DNA of 48,217 nucleotides, from NCBI RefSeq assembly GCF_003459505.1, contig NZ_QRWD01000005.1, forward strand, positions 375 to 48,591. The letters run 5' to 3'. The notes beneath the pieces were generated by a model, which was not told the origin of the DNA, made no database searches, and was given only the letters and a program-made list of their open reading frames with translations. Source of the DNA: Collinsella sp. AF20-14LB (lineage in GTDB: Bacteria; Actinomycetota; Coriobacteriia; Coriobacteriales; Coriobacteriaceae). Each line of letters opens with the position of its first letter. Within the stretch, counting starts at the first letter, position 1. The translations under genes were made by a program, and so were the position numbers. This document shows, one piece after another, positions 35,160-42,397 of the stretch.

Positions 35160-35414
35160 ATGGGTCCGTTCCAGATTCTTCTGTTTATCGTTTGGGCTAT
35201 CTCTGCCGTGGCGCTGACGATTCTCGTCCTGATGCACTCCGGTAAGGGTACCGGCGTTTCGGATATGATCGCTAGCTCGCTGTATAACTCCAGCTCTGCC
35301 ACGGGCGTCATGGAGCAGAACCTCGATCGCCTGACGGTAATTATGGCCGTCGTTTTTGCTGTGTGTGTCGTTCTGTGCATGTTCTTCTTCCCGCAGGGCA
35401 TCGTGGGCTACTAA
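35160..35414 (+). CDS. secG: Preprotein translocase subunit SecG
   Basis: The 84-residue membrane protein has two hydrophobic segments (about residues 4-24 and 59-77) joined by the family loop HSGKGTGVSDMIASSLYNSSSATGVMEQNLDRLTVI. It is the auxiliary subunit of the SecYEG channel. AAGGAG is 7 bases before ATG 35160. Its position after tpiA/gpmI matches the conserved actinobacterial order. A strong terminator precedes it, so it needs its own promoter within 35056-35150; I see no confident -35/-10 pair there. Confidence 0.95.
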   Translation: MGPFQILLFIVWAISAVALTILVLMHSGKGTGVSDMIASSLYNSSSATGVMEQNLDRLTVIMAVVFAVCVVLCMFFFPQGIVGY

Positions 35415-35436
35415 GCACGAGCCGCATAAAGACTTG

Positions 35437-35467
35437 AAAAGGGTTTCGCAAGTGCGGGACCCTTTTT
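35437..35467 (+). terminator. Terminator after secG
   Basis: GGGTTTCGC (35441-35449) pairs with GCGGGACCC (35454-35462), nine pairs including two G-U, preceded by AAAA and followed by TTTTT. Confidence 0.85.
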
Positions 35468-35580
35468 GTTTACATATCTGTAACAGAGTCAAAATATCCC
35501 CACATACTTCGCCTAACTAAAGAAATTCTCGACCGTTAACCGGAATCAGCGCCAAATTGTGCATAAAATGCGCTACTGTA

Positions 35581-35609
35581 TTGCAAAACGTTGGCCCGCA
35601 TTGCATAAC
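35581..35609 (+). promoter_or_regulatory. Possible promoter of the opp operon
   Basis: TTGCAA (35581-35586) and CATAAC (35604-35609) are 17 bases apart, about 97 bases before the oppA start. The rest of the 35468-35705 interval shows no coding potential and no other feature I can support. Confidence 0.35.
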
Positions 35610-35705
35610 CAGCCATAACGGCGGACCGCGTTTGAATGGTTCGATTGGGCTGTCTCGACGTTGCCCGGCCGAATTCACTTTGTCCTATCTCATAAGGAGG
35701 ATGGC

Positions 35706-37382
35706 ATGGCTGATTCTATGTTCCACCAGCCCGTTATGGGTCGTCGCGCCTTTGTTGGCGGCACCCTCGCTGCGAGCTCCATGGCTTTTCTTGCCGCATG
35801 CGGCAAGAAGGGCGGCGACGCTTCCGGATCTGACTCCGGTTCGACGCTGAACTTCTACATCAACAACCCGGTCTGCATCGACCCCTACAATGTCCAGGAG
35901 GATCAGGGCACTCAGGTCGAGTACCAGCTCTTCGACGCTCTGACGGAGTACAACCCCGAGAAGGGCGAGATCGTTCCGCTGGCTTGCGAGTCCTTTGAGG
36001 CTAACGACGACGCCACCGAGTTCACCTTCAAGATCAAGAAGGCTAAGTTCCACAACGGTGACGACGTTACCTCCAAGTCCTTCAAGCTCGGTTGGGAGCG
36101 TCTAGTCAACACCAAGTCGGCCATCGCCACCGAGTATGGTCCTTCCGAGGTCTCCTATCACCTTTCCATGGTTGAGGGCTATGACGATCTGCTTGCCGGC
36201 AACGCTACCGAGCTCAGCGGTGTTACTTGCCCCGACGATGAGACCCTCGTCGTCAAGCTGTCTTCCGCTTACGCCGACTTCCCCTTCGTCGCCTCTCACC
36301 CGGCTCTGTCCCCGGTTCCCGAGTGCGCCGAGTCCGACGTCAAGAGCTTCTACCTTGCCCCGGTCGGTAACGGCCCGTTCATGATGGACGGTAAGTGGGA
36401 GGATGGCCAGGAGATCAACCTCAAGAAGTTTGACGATTACTATGGCGACAAGGCCAAGATCGATGGCATCCACTTCCAGGTCATCAAGGACATGGAGACC
36501 GCTTACAAGGAGTTCCAGGCCGGTAACCTCGATGTCTGCGACGTTCCCGTTGCTCAGATCGACGCCGCCAAGAAGGACCGTGGCGAGTCCAAGGACGGCT
36601 ACACCATGGGTGACGGCGAGCATATGCTGCTCGGTGCCGAGCCTTCCACGTACTATCTGACCTGCAACACCACGGCCGAGCCGTTCAATAACGCCGACCT
36701 GCGCAAGGGCATCTCCCTGGCCATCAACCGTGAGGCCATCTGCAAGACCATCTTCAAGGGTACCCGTACCCCCGCCGACGGTATTGTTCCTCCGGGAATC
36801 GCCGGCTACAAGGAGGGCGCATGGGAGTTCTGCGCCTATGACGTCGACAAGGCTAACGAGTACCTCGACAAGGTCGCTCCCGCTGGCGCTAACGGCGATC
36901 GTGGCATTAGCGTGACCCTTTCCTACAACCAGGACGGTGGTCACAAGGAGACCATGGAGTCCATCATCGGCGACCTCGCCAAGGTTGGCGTTACCGCTGT
37001 CTCCGATACCCCTGAGTGGTCTGCCCTGCTCGAGCAGTATCAGAACTTCAACTATCAGTTCGGCCGTCTGGGCTGGATCGCCGATTACCCGATCATGGAC
37101 AACTTCCTGTACCCGCTGTTCCACTCCGACTCCCTCGGTGGCGACAACCGCTCCGGTTACAGCAACCCCGAGTTCGATGCCAAGGTCGACGAGGCCCGCA
37201 CCACGGTTGATGACGAGGAGCGCATCGCCAAGATGCGGGAGGCCGACGCCATGGTCGCTGCTGACTGCCCGGTTATCCCGGTGATGTTCTACACGCACAC
37301 CATCGCTGGCTCTGACCGCGTCAAGCATCTCTATGTTGATCCGCAGAAGCACGCCGATCTGGGTACCGCCGAGCTCGCCTAA
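35706..37382 (+). CDS. oppA: Peptide ABC transporter substrate-binding lipoprotein (OppA type)
   Basis: The 558-residue exported protein has an RR-containing leader (MGRRAFVGGTLAASSMAFLAACG) with the lipobox LAAC. The mature part is a family 5 binding protein with DPYNVQEDQGTQVEYQLFDALTEYN, FHNGDDVTSKSFKLGWERLVN and DLRKGISLAINREAI, typical of OppA-type oligopeptide binding. It heads a five-gene operon with the OppBCDF layout, so peptide uptake is the likely role. ATG 35706 follows AAGGAGG. Codon use is highly biased, like the other binding-protein gene. Confidence 0.88.
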   Translation: MADSMFHQPVMGRRAFVGGTLAASSMAFLAACGKKGGDASGSDSGSTLNFYINNPVCIDPYNVQEDQGTQVEYQLFDALTEYNPEKGEIVPLACESFEANDDATEFTFKIKKAKFHNGDDVTSKSFKLGWERLVNTKSAIATEYGPSEVSYHLSMVEGYDDLLAGNATELSGVTCPDDETLVVKLSSAYADFPFVASHPALSPVPECAESDVKSFYLAPVGNGPFMMDGKWEDGQEINLKKFDDYYGDKAKIDGIHFQVIKDMETAYKEFQAGNLDVCDVPVAQIDAAKKDRGESKDGYTMGDGEHMLLGAEPSTYYLTCNTTAEPFNNADLRKGISLAINREAICKTIFKGTRTPADGIVPPGIAGYKEGAWEFCAYDVDKANEYLDKVAPAGANGDRGISVTLSYNQDGGHKETMESIIGDLAKVGVTAVSDTPEWSALLEQYQNFNYQFGRLGWIADYPIMDNFLYPLFHSDSLGGDNRSGYSNPEFDAKVDEARTTVDDEERIAKMREADAMVAADCPVIPVMFYTHTIAGSDRVKHLYVDPQKHADLGTAELA

Positions 37383-37480
37383 GGGTTTTGCAGCTTCCGT
37401 GAGGGTCAAGTATTTACGTAGACCTCATGGGAAACATACAGTTCTCCCTAACCTGGGGTAAACTGGCTGATGGTAATTTT

Positions 37481-37508
37481 GGGATGCCGGTCTGGCGATC
37501 GGCATCCC
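37481..37508 (+). terminator. Hairpin between oppA and oppB
   Basis: GGGATGCCG (37481-37489) and CGGCATCCC (37500-37508) form a perfect 9-bp stem followed by ATTTAGG. It probably lets oppA be made in excess over the membrane components. A second small dyad, CCCTA/TAGGG (37521-37532), covers the oppB ribosome site. Confidence 0.65.
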
Positions 37509-37539
37509 ATTTAGGTTAATCCCTAGATAGGGGAGTGGT

Positions 37540-38577
37540 ATGGGTAAGTACATCGTTAAACGTGTGCTTCAGTTCATCCCGGTGTTTTTGGGCGTTACGC
37601 TGATTCTGTTCGCCCTCCAGAATATCGTGCCGGGAGATCCGATCAAGCTGATCGGTGGAGACAAGGCTCTGTCCCCCGAGGTGGAGCTTCAGCTTCGCGT
37701 GCGCTATCACCTGGTCCAGACGGACGAGGACGGCAACGCGATCCTTGACGAGAACGGCGACCCCGTTCAAACGTCGCTCGTGGACCGTTACTTGTATTAC
37801 ATGAACGGCCTGCTTCATGGCGATCTGGGCAATTCGTACCAGCGCAAGCTGCCGGTTACGGAAATCTTTGCCCAGAAGTATCCGTATACGGTCAAACTTG
37901 CCGCGTGCGCCATCGTGCTCGAGGCAATCATGGGTATCGGTGCGGGTATCATTTCGGCGGTTAAGCGTTATTCCTTCTGGGATATTTTGGTAACGCTCAC
38001 CACGTCGATTCTCGTTGCCGTCCCGGCCTTCTGGCTCGGTATGTTGCTGCAGCTGTTCTTTGGCGTCATTCTCAAGGACGCCACGGGCGGTGCATTCTCC
38101 ATGCCGATCTCGGGTGCCGGCGGTTCCAGCTCTCAGTATCAGGATTGGATGCACTATGTGCTTCCGACCATTACGCTGGCTTCGGTTTCGACCGCTTATG
38201 CCGCCCGCATTATGCGCTCGCAGCTGCTTGACGTCATGAACCAGGATTACATCCGTACGGCAAAGGCCAAGGGTCTCTCCAATCGCGCGATCATTATCAA
38301 GCATGCGCTTAAGAATGCACTCATCCCCGTCGTTACCTATATTGGTGTCGACTTCGGCGGCATGCTTTCGGGCGCCATCCTGACCGAGACGGTCTTTAAC
38401 TGGCCCGGCATCGGCTTCGAGGTCTACCGCGCCATTAGTATGCGCGACTGGCCCATCGTTATGGGCGGCGTTACGCTCATTGTTGTCGTCGTTATGGTGA
38501 TCAACCTGCTCGTCGACATTAGCTATGCATTCCTCGACCCGCGCATCCGCCTTGGCGGTCCGTCGGATAAGGCCTAA
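37540..38577 (+). CDS. oppB: Peptide ABC transporter permease (OppB type)
   Basis: The 345-residue membrane protein begins MGKYIVKRVLQFIPVFLGVTLILFAL, the usual first segment, and has six membrane spans. The EAA loop (VMNQDYIRTAKAKGLSNRAIIIKHALKNALIPV) faces the ATPases. A larger extracellular loop after the first span (about residues 45-95) is typical of OppB. AGGGGAG precedes ATG 37540 and lies within a short hairpin. Confidence 0.92.
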   Translation: MGKYIVKRVLQFIPVFLGVTLILFALQNIVPGDPIKLIGGDKALSPEVELQLRVRYHLVQTDEDGNAILDENGDPVQTSLVDRYLYYMNGLLHGDLGNSYQRKLPVTEIFAQKYPYTVKLAACAIVLEAIMGIGAGIISAVKRYSFWDILVTLTTSILVAVPAFWLGMLLQLFFGVILKDATGGAFSMPISGAGGSSSQYQDWMHYVLPTITLASVSTAYAARIMRSQLLDVMNQDYIRTAKAKGLSNRAIIIKHALKNALIPVVTYIGVDFGGMLSGAILTETVFNWPGIGFEVYRAISMRDWPIVMGGVTLIVVVVMVINLLVDISYAFLDPRIRLGGPSDKA

Positions 38578-38591
38578 GGGAGGTACGTCTC

Positions 38592-39527
38592 ATGCAGGAA
38601 ACTGATTCTCAGTCTCAGGAGCAGGCTACCGCCACCAAGGCCGCATCTGCTCCCGCCAAGTCCCGCACGCTGTGGGGCGACGCTTTTAAGCGTCTTCGTA
38701 AGAACAAGCTCGCCGTTATCGGTGTCTGCTGGATCATCATCGTTGTTGTGGTCGCCCTGACCGCCGATCTGTGGGCTAAGCCCTGGCTCGGCTCTCCTAC
38801 GGCTTCTGACTCGACCACCATGGCCGAGACTTCGCTGCTGGCTCCGTGTGCCGAGCACCCGTTTGGCACCGACTCTCTTGGTCGTGACATTCTCGTCCGT
38901 GTTATCTACGGCGCGCGCGTTTCGCTTTCCGTCGGTATTATGGCCACCGCCATCTCCACGGTGATCGGTCTGGTCATGGGCGCCCTGGCCGGTTTCTATG
39001 GCGGCATCTGGGATACGATCATCATGCGCTGTGCGGACATCTTCCTGGCGTTCCCGTACGTGCTGTTCGTTGTTGCCATGATTGCCGTTATCGGTCGTGG
39101 TCTTCAGAATGTCTTTATCGCCATCGGCATTCTCGGCTGGCCTTCGATTGCGCGCGTCTTCCGATCCGCGATCCTGACGGTCAAAGAGAACGACTATGTT
39201 GACGCCGCTCGCGCTATGGGTGCATCCGATGCGCGTATCGTTATGCGCCATATCTTCCCGAACTCCGTTGCTTCTATCGTGGTCTATGCGACCATGAACA
39301 TTGGTGGCGCTATTCTGACCGAGTCTGCCCTGTCCTTCCTCGGTATGGGTGTTATTCCGCCTACGCCTTCGTGGGGCTCTATGATTCAGGACGGTCAGCA
39401 GTATCTTCTGACTGCTCCCTGGATGATGATCATGCCCGGTCTGGCAATTCTCTCGACGGTGCTCGCCTTCACCCTGTTGGGTGACGGTCTGCGCGACGCC
39501 CTCGACGTCAAGATGAAGGACGCATAA
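38592..39527 (+). CDS. oppC: Peptide ABC transporter permease (OppC type)
   Basis: The 311-residue protein has a hydrophilic N-terminus of about 35 residues, six membrane segments and the OppC landmarks FGTDSLGRDILVRVIYGARVSL, the EAA loop (ENDYVDAARAMGASDARIVMRHIFPNSVASI) and ALSFLGMGVIPPTPSWG. It is 14 bases after oppB and 2 bases before oppD. Confidence 0.92.
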   Translation: MQETDSQSQEQATATKAASAPAKSRTLWGDAFKRLRKNKLAVIGVCWIIIVVVVALTADLWAKPWLGSPTASDSTTMAETSLLAPCAEHPFGTDSLGRDILVRVIYGARVSLSVGIMATAISTVIGLVMGALAGFYGGIWDTIIMRCADIFLAFPYVLFVVAMIAVIGRGLQNVFIAIGILGWPSIARVFRSAILTVKENDYVDAARAMGASDARIVMRHIFPNSVASIVVYATMNIGGAILTESALSFLGMGVIPPTPSWGSMIQDGQQYLLTAPWMMIMPGLAILSTVLAFTLLGDGLRDALDVKMKDA

Positions 39528-39529
39528 GG

Positions 39530-40621
39530 ATGAAGAAGAACAAGAACTATGTGGACCTGAAGGACCAGCCGGTTCCCGAGGGCCAGCATCTGCTCGAGGT
39601 CGATGACCTTAAGATGTATTTCCACACCGAGGATGGCGTCGTTCGCGCCGTCGACGGTGTGTCCTACACGCTCGATCGCGGTGAGACCCTGGGCGTCGTC
39701 GGTGAGTCCGGCTCTGGTAAGTCCGTGACCGCCATGACCATCATGGGCCTCATCTCGATGCCTCCGGGAAAGATTGAGGGCGGCGACGTTCGCTACCGCG
39801 GTCGTTCGATCCTCGAGATGACCGAGGAAGAAATGCAGCATATTCGCGGCAACGATATCGCGATGATCTTCCAGGATCCTATGACCTCCCTGAACCCGGT
39901 CTATAAGATCGGCAAGCAGGTGGGCGAGGGACTTCGTCTGCACCGTGGCTACTCCAAGCAGGAGGCGCTCAAGCGCGCCACCGAGCTTTTGGACCTCGTT
40001 GGCATTCCCGAGCCCGAGAAGCGCGTCAACGAGTATCCGCACCAGTTCTCTGGTGGCATGCGTCAGCGCGTCATGATTGCCATGGCGCTTGCCTGCGATC
40101 CCGATATCCTGATTGCCGATGAGCCCACGACTGCTCTGGACGTTACCATCCAGGCTCAGATTATTGAGCTGATGCAGGAAATGCAGGAGAAGAACGGCAA
40201 CGCCATTATCATGATCACCCACGACCTTGGCGTTGTCGCCGATATGGCCGATAAGATCATGGTTATGTACGCCGGCCGTCCCGTCGAGTTCGGTACTGCC
40301 GAAGAGATCTTCTACGAGAGCCGTCATCCCTACACCTGGGGCCTTATCCGCTCCATCCCGGAGCAGGCCATCGAGGAGAAGAAGCCTCTTACGCCGATTC
40401 ACGGCAACCCGCCTTCGCTCATGAACTTGCCTGAGGGCTGCGTCTTCTCTCCTCGTTGCCCCTATGCGACGGACAAGTGCCGCAAGCAGCGCCCCGAGCG
40501 CGTTGTTACCGAGTCTGGCCATTACTCTGCGTGCCACTACTCCGGTGACCCCGAGTTCCTCAAGAATGCTCCTGCGACGTCCCGTACGCGCAAGGATTCC
40601 GAGAAGGGAGGCGAGGCGTAA
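39530..40621 (+). CDS. oppD: Peptide ABC transporter ATPase (OppD type)
   Basis: The 363-residue ATPase has Walker [10 protein letters not shown]-loop [11 protein letters not shown], signature [15 protein letters not shown], Walker [13 protein letters not shown] and switch His in ITHDLGVV. The C-terminal peptide-transporter extension includes a cysteine cluster ([14 protein letters not shown]...CHYSG) of the kind that binds an Fe-S cluster in some Opp/Dpp ATPases. The stop is followed directly by oppF. Confidence 0.93.
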   Translation: MKKNKNYVDLKDQPVPEGQHLLEVDDLKMYFHTEDGVVRAVDGVSYTLDRGETLGVVGESGSGKSVTAMTIMGLISMPPGKIEGGDVRYRGRSILEMTEEEMQHIRGNDIAMIFQDPMTSLNPVYKIGKQVGEGLRLHRGYSKQEALKRATELLDLVGIPEPEKRVNEYPHQFSGGMRQRVMIAMALACDPDILIADEPTTALDVTIQAQIIELMQEMQEKNGNAIIMITHDLGVVADMADKIMVMYAGRPVEFGTAEEIFYESRHPYTWGLIRSIPEQAIEEKKPLTPIHGNPPSLMNLPEGCVFSPRCPYATDKCRKQRPERVVTESGHYSACHYSGDPEFLKNAPATSRTRKDSEKGGEA

Positions 40622-41650
40622 ATGGCAGATAAGAACGAGCGCACTCCGCTGCTGAAGGTCGAGCACCTCTCTAAGGAATTCCCCGCCGAGTCCGGCATGT
40701 TCGCCAAGCGCTTTTCCAAGCGCGTCGTCTCTGCTGTGAACGACATCTCGTTTGAGATTTATCCTGGCGAGACCTTTGGTCTGGTTGGCGAGTCTGGTTG
40801 CGGTAAGTCCACCACGGGCCGCACGATTATGCGCCTGACCCAGCCGACTGCCGGCAAGGTGTTCTTCCAGGGCAAAGATGTTGCCGAGATGAGCAAGCAT
40901 GAGATCAAGGACATGCGTCGCGAGATGCAGTTCATCTTCCAGGACCCCTATGCTTCGCTGAACCCCCGTATGACCATCGGCGAGATCGTCTCCGAGCCCA
41001 TGACTATTCACGGCGTGGGCACCAAGGAGGAGCGTATCGAGCGTGTTCGCGAGCTTCTCGACGTCGTTGGACTGAACCCCGAGCACATCAACCGCTATCC
41101 GCACGAGTTCTCGGGCGGTCAGCGTCAGCGTGTCGGCATCGCCCGCGCCTTCGCTTTGAAGCCCAAGCTGATCATCTGCGACGAGCCCGTTTCCGCTCTG
41201 GATGTTTCCATTCAGGCCCAGGTTCTGAACCTGCTCAAGGAACTTCAGGACAAGTTTGGTACGGCGTATCTGTTTATCGCCCACGACCTGTCCGTCGTGC
41301 AACACATCTCCGATCGCGTTGCCGTTATGTATCTGGGCAAGATGGTCGAGGTTTCGGACTGGAAGACGCTCTATAGCGAGCCTCACCACCCGTACACGCA
41401 GTCGCTGCTGTCTGCCGTGCCGGTGCCCGATCCGGATATCCAGAAGACCCGCAAGCGTATCATCCTCGCCGGCGATCCGCCGTCGCCGCTGGATCCGCCG
41501 ACCGGCTGCCGTTTCCACACCCGCTGCCCGATCGCGCAGGGCATCTGCTCCGAGAAGCTTCCCGAGTTTAAGGAAGTCGCACCGGGCCATTGCTGCGCCT
41601 GCCACTTCGCCGAGCCGTTCCCGATCAAGGAATCGCACATCGACCTGTAG
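40622..41650 (+). CDS. oppF: Peptide ABC transporter ATPase (OppF type)
   Basis: The 342-residue partner ATPase has Walker A GESGCGKST, Q-loop IFQDPYASLNP, signature FSGGQRQRVGIARAF, Walker B LIICDEPVSALD and switch His in IAHDLSVV. It also carries the C-terminal extension with cysteines (CRFHTRCPIAQGIC...CCACHF). It is the last gene of the operon; 17 bases later the large inverted repeat at 41667 begins, which may act as the operon's terminator. Confidence 0.93.
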   Translation: MADKNERTPLLKVEHLSKEFPAESGMFAKRFSKRVVSAVNDISFEIYPGETFGLVGESGCGKSTTGRTIMRLTQPTAGKVFFQGKDVAEMSKHEIKDMRREMQFIFQDPYASLNPRMTIGEIVSEPMTIHGVGTKEERIERVRELLDVVGLNPEHINRYPHEFSGGQRQRVGIARAFALKPKLIICDEPVSALDVSIQAQVLNLLKELQDKFGTAYLFIAHDLSVVQHISDRVAVMYLGKMVEVSDWKTLYSEPHHPYTQSLLSAVPVPDPDIQKTRKRIILAGDPPSPLDPPTGCRFHTRCPIAQGICSEKLPEFKEVAPGHCCACHFAEPFPIKESHIDL

Positions 41651-41666
41651 TCGGTTGTTTTCGTCC

Positions 41667-41798
41667 GGGCCCGTGCTGGACTTAGTTTTCAGAACGTCCT
41701 CGACCATGGAAACCCCCTTATCCTGCTCCTTCGGAGCTGCGGATAAGGGGGTTTCCTGGTCTGCGGAATGTTCTGAAAACTAAGTCCAGCACGGGCCC
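41667..41798. repeat. 132-base fold-back element with 29-bp perfect inverted repeats
   Basis: Outer arms 41667-41695 and 41770-41798 are perfect reverse complements over 29 bases (beginning GGGCCCGTGCTGGACTTAG). Inside, GACCA/TGGTC (41702-41706 with 41757-41761), a 16-bp stem (41708-41723 with 41741-41756) and GCTCC/GGAGC (41725-41729 with 41733-41737) continue the same axis. Almost the whole element pairs with itself. No target-site duplication, coding sequence or long T tract is seen. It could be the opp terminator, a small fold-back element or a structured RNA. Confidence 0.9.
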
Positions 41799-41850
41799 TA
41801 CGTTGCCGTTGCAGAGGGGAGCGCGATTCCTTGATCGCTCACTTAATCTA

Positions 41851-41932
41851 ATAAGAAATTGAGCGAGGCCGGAGCTTTGGCTCCGGCCTCCTTATATAAG
41901 GGCTCGGCAAAGCCGAGCCACTAAATTCTTAT
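41851..41932. repeat. Branched group of hairpins
   Basis: ATAAGAA (41851-41857) and TTCTTAT (41926-41932) enclose two strong hairpins: GAGGCCGGAGC/GCTCCGGCCTC (41865-41875 with 41880-41890) and GGCTCGGC/GCCGAGCC (41901-41908 with 41912-41919). CTTATATAAG (41891-41900) lies between them and is itself palindromic. The first hairpin with its CTTATAT tail could terminate transcription; together the parts look like a branched RNA. Confidence 0.7.
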
Positions 41933-41950
41933 CAGCCCCAGAATATGTTT

Positions 41951-42174
41951 GAGAACTGTGCATGAAGCATGTGCCCCTAGGGCCGGAATGAGGTTGCTTT
42001 CCAACGCATTCCGCAGGGGGCGGCATTATTTTGTAGCGCGAAGCGCGGATCAAAATAATGCCGCATGCCCGAGGACGCGTTGGAAAGCAACCTCATTCCT
42101 GCCCGAACAGGTCAGTCTACCTGCGCATTTACAAATTCGTAAACTTTTTTGAAAAAAGTGCTTGCACAGTTCTC
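41951..42174. repeat. Concentric inverted repeats ending in the tRNA-Leu promoter
   Basis: Three nested repeats share one centre region: GAGAACTGTGCA/TGCACAGTTCTC (41951-41962 with 42163-42174), a 23-bp perfect pair (41985-42007 with 42077-42099) and a 14-bp pair (42020-42033 with 42051-42064), with GCGC-GAA-GCGC in the loop. The outermost right arm overlaps the -35 element of the tRNA-Leu promoter. No coding potential is visible. Confidence 0.88.
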
Positions 42175-42191
42175 GAATCATAGGTTATTAT
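42143..42191 (+). promoter_or_regulatory. Promoter of tRNA-Leu with upstream palindrome
   Basis: The palindrome ACTTTTTTGAAAAAAGT (42143-42159) is followed two bases later by TTGCAC (-35, 42162-42167) and, after 18 bases, TATTAT (-10, 42186-42191). The same arrangement precedes the other two tRNA transcription units in the window. Confidence 0.8.
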
Positions 42192-42248
42192 CTTCCTCGT
42201 TGAACGCGCGGGTCCAACAAAACGAACTGCGAATCAACAACATAGCAT

Positions 42249-42338
42249 GTCGGAGTGGCGGAATTGGCAGACGCGCTAGCTTGAGGTGCTAGTGACCGCT
42301 TTTTGGTCATGCGGGTTCAAGTCCCGCCTCCGACACCA
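42249..42338 (+). tRNA. tRNA-Leu (GAG)
   Basis: The acceptor stem GTCGGAG/CTCCGAC, the D arm, anticodon loop TTGAGGT (anticodon GAG), the long variable arm (GTGACCGCTTTTTGGTCAT) and the T arm GCGGGTTCAAGTCCCGC are all present. The 90-base length is that of a class II tRNA. CCA is encoded. Confidence 0.97.
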
Positions 42339-42349
42339 TCGCATTTGAG

Positions 42350-42372
42350 AAGCCTCTTCGGAGGCTTTTTTG
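42350..42372 (+). terminator. Terminator of tRNA-Leu
   Basis: AAGCCTC-TTCG-GAGGCTT with a stable TTCG loop is followed by a run of T residues. It lies 12 bases after the tRNA and 26 bases before the phosphatase gene. Confidence 0.9.
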
Positions 42373-42397
42373 TTACCGATAGACGGTGAGGTCCACG

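Noticed and set aside
41696..41769. Invertible DNA segment (phase-variable promoter) between the 29-bp repeats
   Set aside because: The segment is only 74 bases and is itself nearly palindromic, so inversion would change little. No promoter-like sequence or invertase gene is nearby.
42386..42397. GTG start 12 bases upstream for the PAS-GAF phosphatase
   Set aside because: The ribosome site GGTGAGG overlaps this GTG, while its distance to ATG 42398 is ideal.
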